In this document: piece by piece, positions 27,356 through 35,618 of the stretch | Layout of the letters: each line of letters begins with the position of its first letter | How positions within the stretch are numbered: the first letter of the stretch is position 1 | From: Alkaliflexus imshenetskii DSM 15055 | GTDB lineage: Bacteria; Bacteroidota; Bacteroidia; Bacteroidales; Marinilabiliaceae | Direction of reading: 5' to 3' | Length of the DNA stretch: 64,000 bases | Assembly: GCF_000517065.1 (NCBI RefSeq) | Contig: NZ_KI912105.1 | Span: 1,124,324-1,188,323 of the forward strand | Translations under genes and position numbers: made by a program | Notes under the pieces: generated by a model | What the model was told of the DNA's origin: nothing | The model's input: only the letters and a program-made list of their open reading frames with translations | Databases searched by the model: none

Positions 27356-28750
27356 ATGAAATATGATTTGCTGGTAATTGGCAGCGGTCCCGGTGGATAC
27401 GTGGCTGCCATCAGAGCCTCTCAACTTGGCATGAAAGTAGGCGTAATTGAACGCTCCGAATTGGGCGGGGTGTGTCTTAACTGGGGTTGTATCCCCACCA
27501 AATCGCTTCTTAAAAGTGCCCAGGTTTTTGAATATCTAAACCATGCTGCCGACTATGGTGTAACCATCGAAGGCAATGCCAAAGCAGACTTTGGAGCAAT
27601 GGTAAGTCGCAGCCGTGGCGTTGCCGATGGCATGAGCAAAGGCATCCAGTTCCTGTTTAAGAAAAATAAAATTGAAACCATTCAAGGTACCGGCAAGCTG
27701 ACCAAAGACCGCAAGGTTGAAGTTACAAAAGAGGATGGCAAAACAGAAGTTTTTGAAGCAAGTCACATATTGCTGGCCACCGGTGCACGTAGCCGCCAAC
27801 TGCCTAATTTACCTCAGGATGGTGAAAAAATCATTGGTTACCGAAAAGCATTGACGCTGGAGAAACAACCTGAATCAATGGTTGTTGTTGGCTCAGGTGC
27901 CATCGGTAGCGAGTTTGCCTATTTCTATAGCGCCATCGGCACAAAAGTAACCCTGGTGGAATACCTTGACAACATTGTGCCACTCGAAGATGACGAAATT
28001 TCCAAACAACTTGCCCGCTCATTTAAGAAAGCCGGAATTGATGTGCGCATCAGCTCTGAAGTGACATCGGTGGATACATCGGGCAAAAAGGTTAAAGTAA
28101 CCGTTAAAGACAAAAAAGGTAAAGAAGAGATAATAGAAGCCGAAATTGTGCTGTCAGCCGTAGGCATCACCCCCAACATCGAAGGCTTAGGCCTCGAAGA
28201 GGCTGGCGTGGCAGTCGAAAATGGCCGTGTAAAAGTTGATGCATTCTACCGCACTTCTGTGGAAGGTGTATATGCCATTGGCGACATAGTGCCTGGTCAG
28301 GCCTTGGCACACGTGGCATCGGCTGAGGGAATCATCTGCGTGGAGAAAATTGCAGGTCATCACCCGGAACCGCTCAACTATAACAACATCCCCGGATGTA
28401 CCTACACCAACCCCGAAGTGGCATCGGTGGGTTACACCGAAAAAGCTGCAAAAGAGGCTGGCTACGAACTGAAAATCGGAAAATTCCCGTTCTCAGCTTC
28501 CGGCAAGGCAAGTGCTGCCGGTCACAAAGATGGCTTCGTGAAGCTCATTTTTGATGCGAAATACGGTGAACTGCTGGGAGCTCACCTCATCGGAGCCAAC
28601 GTCACCGAAATGATTGCCGAACTGGTAACCGCGCGCAAGCTTGAAACCACCGGTCAGGAACTCATTAAAGCCGTTCACCCGCACCCAACCATGTCTGAAG
28701 CCATCATGGAAGCTGCGGCAGCGGCCTATGGCGAGGTGATTCATATTTAA
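27356..28750 (+). CDS. lpdA: Dihydrolipoyl dehydrogenase
   Basis: The 464-residue cytoplasmic flavoprotein has the FAD-binding GSGPGGY (residues 8-14), the redox-active disulfide in GGVCLNWGCIPTK, the NAD-binding VVVGSGAIGSEFA, and the C-terminal dimer-interface HPHPTMSEA with the catalytic His-Glu pair. It reoxidises dihydrolipoamide in 2-oxo acid dehydrogenase and glycine cleavage complexes. No E1/E2 genes are nearby. The length is normal for the family. A repeat element and then a terminator follow. Confidence 0.97.
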   Translation: MKYDLLVIGSGPGGYVAAIRASQLGMKVGVIERSELGGVCLNWGCIPTKSLLKSAQVFEYLNHAADYGVTIEGNAKADFGAMVSRSRGVADGMSKGIQFLFKKNKIETIQGTGKLTKDRKVEVTKEDGKTEVFEASHILLATGARSRQLPNLPQDGEKIIGYRKALTLEKQPESMVVVGSGAIGSEFAYFYSAIGTKVTLVEYLDNIVPLEDDEISKQLARSFKKAGIDVRISSEVTSVDTSGKKVKVTVKDKKGKEEIIEAEIVLSAVGITPNIEGLGLEEAGVAVENGRVKVDAFYRTSVEGVYAIGDIVPGQALAHVASAEGIICVEKIAGHHPEPLNYNNIPGCTYTNPEVASVGYTEKAAKEAGYELKIGKFPFSASGKASAAGHKDGFVKLIFDAKYGELLGAHLIGANVTEMIAELVTARKLETTGQELIKAVHPHPTMSEAIMEAAAAAYGEVIHI

Positions 28751-28930
28751 GATAGACTGTTAGATGTTAGAGAAGTAGATGATTAGATAAATAAAGGGAT
28801 AGTGAAGCCAGGGAAGAGGTTTAGAGGTTTTCAAATTTTGATTGTCTTGTTCCGACGCTCGGCACTTAACAATCCTCCCATCTAAACATCTTAAATCTAA
28901 TCTTCTTACATCAAGTAATCTTAAATCTAA
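28749..28930. repeat. TTAGAT/ATCTAA inverted-repeat element E4
   Basis: The left arm is at 28749-28790 (TTAGATGTTAGAGAAGTAG and following), the core is about 85 nt, and the right arm is at 28877-28930 (ATCTAAACATCTTAAATC and following). It is the most symmetric copy in the window. It lies between lpdA and its terminator. Confidence 0.65.
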
Positions 28931-28959
28931 CAAAAATATACTATAACAACTCTTAGCTT

Positions 28960-28995
28960 AAGGAGCTGTCAGTCAAGTCAGCTCCTTTTGTTTTT
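28960..28995 (+). terminator. Rho-independent terminator downstream of lpdA
   Basis: A 9-bp stem AAGGAGCTG/CAGCTCCTT (28960-28968 with 28979-28987) is followed by TTGTTTTT. It is 210 nt after the lpdA stop codon and beyond element E4. No other feature is seen in the rest of the 28751-29086 gap. Confidence 0.75.
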
Positions 28996-29086
28996 ATACC
29001 TACATGATGCCACAATAAAATATTATGAAAAGCCCTGCGTTTTTATACCATGAAGTCTCTATATAATTGAAGGACTCATTATCTTT

Positions 29087-31057
29087 ATGGCCATGAAGCG
29101 CATATTACCCATTATCATACTGTTGTCATCCGCATTACTCGCACTTTTTTTGCAGAGCTGTGCCGGCTCCAATCGTCTCGGCAGGGCACAGAAAGTCTAT
29201 GACGTTGGTGAATACCACCGCGCCATTTCAGCTCTCGAAAGGGCCTACAAACGTGAGGATAACCGCTATTACCGGAGCGAGATTTCATTCTATCTTGGTG
29301 AGAGCTACCGCATGACCAACCAGCCACGGCGGGCAGCTGCAGCGTATGGACGTGCCATCCGTTTCGGATATCCCGAACGAAAAGCCAAACTCTATCAGGC
29401 TCAACAACTACAAAAAATTGGCAACTACGAAGAGGCACTGGCGCTTTATGAGGCATACCTTGAAGAAGTGGCAGGCGACCAACTGGCGCACAATGGCCGT
29501 GCCGCCTGTCGTATGGCGCTCAACCCGCCCCCACCAACCCGATATCAGGTAGAATCCATCCGCAGACTCAACTCCAGACAGAGCGACTTTGCCCCATTTA
29601 TTGCGCCCGACGACCCGTCGCAGATTTTTTTTACATCGATGCGGCAGGCGGGCAGCAAACGCCGCCAACTGAACCGCATCACCGGTCAGGGCGCATCGCA
29701 AATCTACTCTGCCCGTCAGGATTCGCGGGGCGACTGGCAGGATTCGGAACTGCTTCTTGAGCCAGACCCTACTGCCAACTGGGAAGATGGCACCTTATCG
29801 GTGACATCAGATGGCAGGGACGCATTTTTTACCCGTTGTCGCTACGAAAGCACCGGCCCCATGGGTGCTGAAATCTGGAATGTAAAACGGATGGGCGGCA
29901 GATGGGGTGAAGCAGTTAAAGTAAATCTGGGCCCCGACAGCCTTATATTTGCCCATCCAGCCATCTCGCCCGATGGAAATACGCTCTATTTTGTTTCCGA
30001 TATGCCCGGTGGCTTTGGAGGCAAAGATATTTGGATGACCACACGCAGTGGCGACAACTGGGGCATTCCCATAAATATGGGACCCGACATCAATACCGCT
30101 GGCGATGAAATGTTTCCTTATATCCGACAGGATGGCACGCTTTATTTCAGTTCCAATGGCCATCCCGGATTTGGAGGTCTGGATATATTCCGGGCAGTGA
30201 AGCTGGATGAGGAACGATGGCAGGTCTCTAACATGGGGCAGCCCATCAATTCCATGGCCGACGATTTTGGCATCACTTTTCACCGTGGTCGCGAAGCAGG
30301 TTTCTTTAGCAGCTCCAGAGACAATTCCCGGGGCATCGACAACATATTCACATTTGCGCTGCCGGTGATTCAACCCGTGGTAACCGGAAACATTGACACC
30401 GGAAACAATGAACCGCTCCCACACAACACTACCGTTCGCATTGTGGGTACCGATGGCTCCAACGTGAGGATAAACGTGGAACCTTCAGGGGTGTTTAATG
30501 CCCTGCTTGAGCCCGACAACGAATACGTTCTGCTGGTTGCATCGCCCGGCTATTTCAACCACCGCGAAAGAATCAGCACCATGGGACTCACCGAAAGCAG
30601 GCAATACACCTTAAACATCCGTATCAACAGCTCCAGAAGACCGCTGGTTTTTGACAACATTCAGTTTGATGCCGGCACATGGCAGCTGACTCAGGCCGCC
30701 CGCAACGAACTCGACAAAGTGGTTGCCATACTCAACGACAACGCCTCAGTTAGAATTAATGTGACGGCACATACGGATAGCCGCGGCGATGCCACTCAGT
30801 TGATTGAGCTGGCACAGAAACGCGCTGAAGCGGTAATGGAATACCTAACCGGACGCGGCATTGCCCGCGAGCGCCTTTCGGGACGGGGAGCCGGTGGCAG
30901 TCAGCCGCTTAAAGTGGATGCGGCGCTGGCTTCGAGGTACAACTATCTGCGCGAAGGTGAAGAGCTGAACGACACATTTATCCAGAGGCTAAACCGCCGC
31001 GATCAGGAGACAATACGCAATCTCAATAACCGGGTTGAGTTCAGTATTATCCCCTGA
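29087..31057 (+). CDS. OmpA-family lipoprotein with TPR and beta-propeller, PorE-like
   Basis: The 656-residue protein has an SPII signal (LQSCAGS), TPR-like helices at about 30-145 (YHRAISALERAY, AAAYGRAIRFG), and PD40/WD40-like propeller repeats at about 165-420 (DGNTLYFVSDMPGGFGGKDI, DGTLYFSSNGHPGFGGLDIF). A carboxypeptidase-regulatory-like domain lies at about 430-505, and an OmpA C-terminal peptidoglycan-binding domain with VTAHTDSRG lies at about 540-656. This order and length match PorE of the type IX secretion system, which anchors the machinery to peptidoglycan. Bacteroidota have several paralogues of this architecture, so the T9SS assignment is tentative. ATG at 29093 is an alternative start. 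Confidence 0.85.
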   Translation: MAMKRILPIIILLSSALLALFLQSCAGSNRLGRAQKVYDVGEYHRAISALERAYKREDNRYYRSEISFYLGESYRMTNQPRRAAAAYGRAIRFGYPERKAKLYQAQQLQKIGNYEEALALYEAYLEEVAGDQLAHNGRAACRMALNPPPPTRYQVESIRRLNSRQSDFAPFIAPDDPSQIFFTSMRQAGSKRRQLNRITGQGASQIYSARQDSRGDWQDSELLLEPDPTANWEDGTLSVTSDGRDAFFTRCRYESTGPMGAEIWNVKRMGGRWGEAVKVNLGPDSLIFAHPAISPDGNTLYFVSDMPGGFGGKDIWMTTRSGDNWGIPINMGPDINTAGDEMFPYIRQDGTLYFSSNGHPGFGGLDIFRAVKLDEERWQVSNMGQPINSMADDFGITFHRGREAGFFSSSRDNSRGIDNIFTFALPVIQPVVTGNIDTGNNEPLPHNTTVRIVGTDGSNVRINVEPSGVFNALLEPDNEYVLLVASPGYFNHRERISTMGLTESRQYTLNIRINSSRRPLVFDNIQFDAGTWQLTQAARNELDKVVAILNDNASVRINVTAHTDSRGDATQLIELAQKRAEAVMEYLTGRGIARERLSGRGAGGSQPLKVDAALASRYNYLREGEELNDTFIQRLNRRDQETIRNLNNRVEFSIIP

Positions 31058-31059
31058 GG

Positions 31060-31090
31060 TTGATGATACCAAAAGATTGTATTATTTTTG
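31060..31090 (+). promoter_or_regulatory. Promoter of the purM-prfA-pyrF group
   Basis: TTG (31060-31062), 20 nt, then TATTTTTG followed by C (31083-31091) fits the Bacteroidota promoter consensus. It begins just after the stop codon of the PorE-like gene. It shows that purM is transcribed from its own promoter and that translation must start downstream, favouring the GTG at 31119. Confidence 0.6.
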
Positions 31091-31118
31091 CGGTCTGAAA
31101 ACAATCAAACAATTCATT

Positions 31119-32288
31119 GTGAATTCCGATTCGAGATACAACAGGCGTGGCGTTTCGGCCTCGAAAGAAGATGTGCACCAGGCCATCAAAAGCATCGATA
31201 AAGGATTATATCCCAAAGCTTTCTGCAAAATCGTGCCCGACATTCTGGCCGGTGACCCCGATTATTGCAACATCATGCATGCCGATGGTGCAGGCACAAA
31301 ATCATCGTTGGCCTACATGTATTGGCGCGAGACCGGCGACCTCTCTGTATGGAAAGGAATTGCTCAGGATGCCATCATCATGAACGTGGACGACCTGCTC
31401 TGCGTAGGTGCCACCGATAATATACTGCTCTCATCCACCATTGGCCGCAATAAAAACCTCATCCCCGGCGAAGTGGTTTCTGCCATCATCAATGGCACCG
31501 AGGAGATTCTGCAGCAATTACGCGACTCAGGCATCTCAATCTTTTCAACCGGTGGCGAAACTGCCGACGTGGGCGATTTGGTGCGCACCATCATTGTAGA
31601 TTCCACAGTGACCTGCCGCATGAAACGAACCGATGTCATTTCAAATCACCGCATCGAAGCCGGCGATGTAATCGTTGGCCTCTCATCATACGGGCAAGCC
31701 GCTTATGAAGATGCATACAACGGTGGGATGGGCAGTAACGGTCTTACCTCGGCCCGCCACGATGTATTCTCGAAATACCTCGCGACAAAATATCCCGAAA
31801 GTTTTGACCCACAGGTACCCGACGACCTGGTTTATTCGGGCAACTACTCACTGACACAGCAAATAGAAAATCTGGGCATTGATGCCGGTAAACTGGTGCT
31901 CTCACCCACCCGTACCTACGCCCCGGTTATTAAAACCATACTGGAAAACCACCGCGACAACATACACGGAATGGTGCACTGCTCTGGCGGAGCCCAAACC
32001 AAAGTGCTCCACTTTGTTGACAACCTGCACATCATCAAAGACAACCTCTTTGATGTGCCACCCCTCTTCCGCATCATCCATGAAGCATCCGGAACGCCAT
32101 GGGCTGAAATGTACAAGGTGTTTAACATGGGACACCGCATGGAGCTTTACGTGAAACCAGAACTGGCCGATGAAATCATCGCCATCTCAAAATCATTTAA
32201 CATCGATGCCAAAATTGTTGGCCGATGCGAACCCGCTGACAAACCCAAGCTCACCATCCGGAGCGGCTTTGGAGAATTCTTTTATTAG
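31119..32288 (+). CDS. purM: Phosphoribosylformylglycinamidine cyclo-ligase (AIR synthetase), Bacteroidota type
   Basis: The 389-residue protein, read from GTG 31119 (MNSDSRYNRRGVS), matches the Bacteroidota AIR-synthase family from its first residues. Motifs include HADGAGTKSSLAYMYW, GIAQDAIIMNVDDLLCVGA, IFSTGGETADVGDLVRT and YNGGMGSNGLTSARHD. It makes aminoimidazole ribonucleotide in purine synthesis. The frame is open up to 31035, but a promoter at 31060-31090 lies in that stretch and family members start at the equivalent of residue 31119, so the GTG is chosen. The stop is TAG, followed at once by an in-frame TGA. It is probably cotranscribed with prfA and pyrF. Confidence 0.93.
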   Translation: MNSDSRYNRRGVSASKEDVHQAIKSIDKGLYPKAFCKIVPDILAGDPDYCNIMHADGAGTKSSLAYMYWRETGDLSVWKGIAQDAIIMNVDDLLCVGATDNILLSSTIGRNKNLIPGEVVSAIINGTEEILQQLRDSGISIFSTGGETADVGDLVRTIIVDSTVTCRMKRTDVISNHRIEAGDVIVGLSSYGQAAYEDAYNGGMGSNGLTSARHDVFSKYLATKYPESFDPQVPDDLVYSGNYSLTQQIENLGIDAGKLVLSPTRTYAPVIKTILENHRDNIHGMVHCSGGAQTKVLHFVDNLHIIKDNLFDVPPLFRIIHEASGTPWAEMYKVFNMGHRMELYVKPELADEIIAISKSFNIDAKIVGRCEPADKPKLTIRSGFGEFFY

Positions 32289-32384
32289 TGACGGATATTA
32301 CCACTCCGACAGTCGACCACATTGGATTGACTGGTTTACCGCACAATTTTAAATATCTGATAACTGATAAAATCATCAAACACA

Positions 32385-33473
32385 ATGGCAATAAATAGTT
32401 CATTACTGGAAAAACTGGAAGCAATAAGGCTTAGATTCGAAGAGATTGGTACCCAAATTACCGACCCGGCCGTAATTTCCGACACCAAAAAATATATCAA
32501 ACTCAACAAAGAGTATAAAGATCTGGAGGATTTGGTAGCTGTTTCAAAAGAATACAGAAACCTTTATGACAACATCCAAAGCACCAAACAACTTCTGAAA
32601 GAAGAGAGCGACGAAGAGATGCGCGAAATGGCACGTGAAGAGCTCGAACAAATGGAAGAGCAACTGCCGGCCATGGAGGAGCAGATAAAGGTATTGTTGC
32701 TACCATCTGACCCACAAGACAGGAAAAACGCGGTGGTAGAAATCCGCGGTGGTACAGGTGGCGACGAGGCTGCTATTTTCGCCGGCGATTTATATCGCAT
32801 GTACATCAAATTCTGTGAGCGCAAAGGCTGGAAAGTTGACGTCACCCATGTGTCGGAAGGCACATCTGGTGGTTATAAGGAAGTGGTGTTCAACGTAACG
32901 GGCAACGGCGTGTATGGCATTTTGAAGTATGAATCGGGCGTGCACCGCGTACAACGCGTGCCACAAACCGAGACACAGGGACGCGTGCACACCTCGGCAG
33001 CATCGGTGGCTGTATTGCCCGAAGCCGAAGAGTTTGATGTGCAAATCCGTCAGGAAGACATCCGCAAGGATACCTACTGTTCATCGGGTCCTGGCGGACA
33101 GTCGGTAAATACCACCTACTCGGCCATTCGTCTGACGCACATCCCAACAGGCATTGTAGTGACCTGTCAGGACCAGAAATCACAGCTCAAAAACCTCGAC
33201 AAGGCCATGATTGAACTCCGTACACGCATCTACAACCTGGAGTATCAAAAATACCTCGACGAGATTGCATCCAAACGTAAGACGATGGTCTCAACGGGCG
33301 ACCGATCGGCAAAAATCCGCACCTACAACTATCCGCAGGGCCGTGTGACCGACCACCGCATCAACTACACCATCTACAACCTTCCGGCGGTGTTGGATGG
33401 AGATGTACAAGGCCTAATCGATAAATTGCAGATGGAAGAGAACGCTGAACGACTCAAAGAAAGCGAAATGTAA
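32385..33473 (+). CDS. prfA: Peptide chain release factor 1
   Basis: The 362-residue protein has the RF1 domain order: an N-terminal helical domain, a codon-recognition domain with the P-x-T tripeptide in RVPQTETQGRVHTSAAS, and the GGQ peptide-hydrolysis motif at residues 237-239 in SSGPGGQSVNTT. RF1 reads UAA and UAG. A normal RF1, together with UAG at the proper end of several genes here, argues against reassignment of UAG in this genome. It lies 96 nt after purM and 57 nt before pyrF, an order common in Bacteroidota. Confidence 0.97.
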   Translation: MAINSSLLEKLEAIRLRFEEIGTQITDPAVISDTKKYIKLNKEYKDLEDLVAVSKEYRNLYDNIQSTKQLLKEESDEEMREMAREELEQMEEQLPAMEEQIKVLLLPSDPQDRKNAVVEIRGGTGGDEAAIFAGDLYRMYIKFCERKGWKVDVTHVSEGTSGGYKEVVFNVTGNGVYGILKYESGVHRVQRVPQTETQGRVHTSAASVAVLPEAEEFDVQIRQEDIRKDTYCSSGPGGQSVNTTYSAIRLTHIPTGIVVTCQDQKSQLKNLDKAMIELRTRIYNLEYQKYLDEIASKRKTMVSTGDRSAKIRTYNYPQGRVTDHRINYTIYNLPAVLDGDVQGLIDKLQMEENAERLKESEM

Positions 33474-33530
33474 GATGTCGGGCAATTATCCGGCAGCATC
33501 ATAACCGATAAAACACCAAAAACAATACCA

Positions 33531-34352
33531 ATGACTTCAGCCGAACTTTTTTCTCAGATTAAAGCTAAAAAAAGCTTTTTGTGTGTGGGACTGGATACCG
33601 ATATTCAGAAAATCCCCCGCTTCCTGTTAGATACCACCGACCCGGTTTTCGCTTTTAACAAGGAGATTATTGATGCCACACACGACATGGCTGTGGCATA
33701 CAAACCCAACCTTGCGTTTTACGAGAGCTTGGGCGTGAACGGCTGGAACAGCCTTGAGAAAACAGTTAACTATATCCGGTATAACTACCCCGATATGTTC
33801 ATCATTGCCGATGCCAAACGCGGCGATATTGGTAACACGTCCAATCTTTATGCAAGGGCGTTTTTCGATGCCATGGATTTTGATGCGGTAACGGTGGCGC
33901 CTTATATGGGCGAAGATTCGGTGAAGCCTTTCTTTACCTACGTAGGCAAATGGGTAATTTTGCTCGCTCTCACTTCCAACAAAGGCGCCGACGATTTTCA
34001 GTATGTGACCGAAAATGGGGAGAAACTCTTTGAGAAAGTAATACGCCGCTCGGCCCAATGGGGCAACACCGACAACATGATGTATGTGGTGGGCGCCACC
34101 CGTGCGGAAATGCTGGCCAACATACGCAAAATCATCCCCAACCACTTTTTGTTGGTACCGGGCGTTGGCGCACAAGGTGGAAGCCTCGAGGATGTAGCCA
34201 AAAATGGCATGAACAGTGAATGTGGAATGCTGGTGAACTCATCACGCCAAATCATCTATGCCGGAGCAGGCGAAGACTTTGCCGAAAAGGCACGAGCTGC
34301 CGCCACCGAAGTGCGCGACGAAATGGCACTGCTTTTGGAAAAATATCTTTAA
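33531..34352 (+). CDS. pyrF: Orotidine 5'-phosphate decarboxylase (type 2)
   Basis: The 273-residue protein is of the longer PyrF type found in Bacteroidota and actinobacteria. It has [14 protein letters not shown] near the start, the catalytic Lys/Asp signature [14 protein letters not shown], and [15 protein letters not shown], then [11 protein letters not shown]. It decarboxylates OMP to UMP, the last step of pyrimidine synthesis. It is the last gene of the purM-prfA-pyrF group and is followed within 20 nt by a good terminator. Confidence 0.96.
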   Translation: MTSAELFSQIKAKKSFLCVGLDTDIQKIPRFLLDTTDPVFAFNKEIIDATHDMAVAYKPNLAFYESLGVNGWNSLEKTVNYIRYNYPDMFIIADAKRGDIGNTSNLYARAFFDAMDFDAVTVAPYMGEDSVKPFFTYVGKWVILLALTSNKGADDFQYVTENGEKLFEKVIRRSAQWGNTDNMMYVVGATRAEMLANIRKIIPNHFLLVPGVGAQGGSLEDVAKNGMNSECGMLVNSSRQIIYAGAGEDFAEKARAAATEVRDEMALLLEKYL

Positions 34353-34370
34353 TACATAAACTGCATATTT

Positions 34371-34404
34371 AAAAAAGGCTTCACAACAATGTGAGGCCTT
34401 TTTT
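34371..34404 (+). terminator. Rho-independent terminator after pyrF
   Basis: A stem of about nine pairs (GGCTTCACA with TGTGAGGCC, one G-T pair) closes a 4-nt loop; A6 precedes it and T6 follows. It can work in both directions. Confidence 0.8.
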
Positions 34405-34514
34405 AATGAATAATTAATAGTTCATCAATAATAGCAAGACTCCGGGTTATACTAAGTGACGTTTAAAATTGACTTACTACACATGATGCAAACGCTAAGA
34501 CTTTTTGATTTTTG

Positions 34515-34604
34515 ACAGATAGAGTAGTTGAGAAAGATGATTAGATTGATCTACCTTTATTTTTACCTTGTCCATCGGTCTAAATATCTAACATCTAAAA
34601 ATCT
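34515..34604. repeat. TTAGAT/ATCTAA inverted-repeat element E5
   Basis: A left arm (34515-34550, with GATGATTAGATTG), a core of about 30 nt and a right arm (34580-34604, with ATATCTAACATCTA) lie in the 336-nt gap after pyrF. Apart from the pyrF terminator, nothing else is seen in that gap. Confidence 0.6.
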
Positions 34605-34688
34605 TCAAGCAGATTTAATTTAAATTTAAAATCCAATAAACATTACCCCCCCATAAATGAGAATAAATAGTAGAGTCGCATAAAGTAA

Positions 34689-35183
34689 TCAATTAAATGT
34701 GACTAATCTGGTAGTGTCACCAATCTCTCTACCTTCGGATGTGACCATTTCAACAACAAATGTGAGTGTTTCAGGCAAATCGAACGGAATTGTTTTAAAG
34801 GCAAGATAGATCAAAGGTGGAGACAAAGGAGACAGATTAAGCCATTCATCAATATTCTGCGGTTTAACTGACTGGGAAAAGCCATAAACCAAATGGTATG
34901 TTTGTGAGGTAGCTATGAAATCAGGGAAAAATTTTACAATTCGAAAATGGTCAACCAGATTGCTGCCGGCTTCCAATCCAAATAAAGTAACATCCGGTGT
35001 ATATATTCGAAGTATTTCCACACCATCACGCCGGTACTCAATAGGTATCAGATTGGCATAATCACCGTCGCCACCCTTTATGTAATTCTGAAAATCAGAT
35101 TCTAACTGAGATTCTAAAATAACAACAGACTCCTCCTTACCGTTATATATTTGAGGATCAAAAACCGGGATGGAGCCGCCAGC
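34689..35183 (-). pseudogene. C-terminal part of a TAG-interrupted lipoprotein gene
   Basis: This stretch is in the same frame as the short lipoprotein at 35184-35450 and is separated from it only by one TAG codon (35186-35184). Reading on after the TAG gives AGGSIPVFDPQIYNGKEE and then 145 more residues with no further stop, ending LVTFN. The 164 residues have normal protein composition with no low-complexity runs. An ATG-less restart is possible only at GTG 35021, which would give 110 residues. The simplest view is one nonsense mutation in a lipoprotein gene of about 253 codons. The product is unknown. Confidence 0.6.
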
Positions 35184-35450
35184 CTAAGTAATAATCGAGC
35201 GAAGATCTACATTGTGAGTATGCACAGCGATAAAAAACTGTTCTGCATTAGTATAGCCCGACTCTGGGTAGGCTTCAAATTCAAAATATGTATCACCATT
35301 AAACTCATTCTCAGTCATCATTCCCGATGATACAAATAAATGGTTGCTGGTACGAGGTCGGAAATCAATAAAGTAATCCGATGGGGTGTCACTTTTTTTG
35401 CTACAACCAATAGCAATTGTTAACAGGACAATTACAAGAATCCGATTCAT
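35184..35450 (-). CDS. N-terminal part of a TAG-interrupted lipoprotein of unknown function
   Basis: The 88-residue open frame begins with an SPII signal (IAIGCSKKSD, Cys16) and ends at TAG. Only a short piece of folded sequence follows the signal (DYFIDFRPRTSNHLFVSSG and YFEFEAYPESGY). The frame continues beyond the TAG for 164 more codons (34689-35183), so it is probably the front part of a longer surface lipoprotein. I do not recognise the family. It lies alone between pyrF and a TlpA-type gene. Confidence 0.6.
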   Translation of the reverse strand: MNRILVIVLLTIAIGCSKKSDTPSDYFIDFRPRTSNHLFVSSGMMTENEFNGDTYFEFEAYPESGYTNAEQFFIAVHTHNVDLRSIIT

Positions 35451-35560
35451 GGTACTATTGTTAAGGTTAAAAAATCAGGATTAATAGGTAAAAACGACAA
35501 CTTAATTACATTAAAACAAGATATTATCTCCTAATGAACTCTAACATATTTAGATTGACG

Positions 35561-35603
35561 AAAAAATACGCAGAGAACAAAACAGCGATTTTATTCTCTG
35601 CGT
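35561..35603 (-). terminator. Rho-independent terminator of the first TlpA-type gene
   Basis: A perfect 10-bp stem (35568-35577 with 35594-35603, ACGCAGAGAA and its complement) with a 16-nt loop is followed on the minus strand by ATTTTTT. It lies 16 nt after the stop of the gene at 35619. Confidence 0.75.
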
Positions 35604-35618
35604 TAAACACTATCATGT

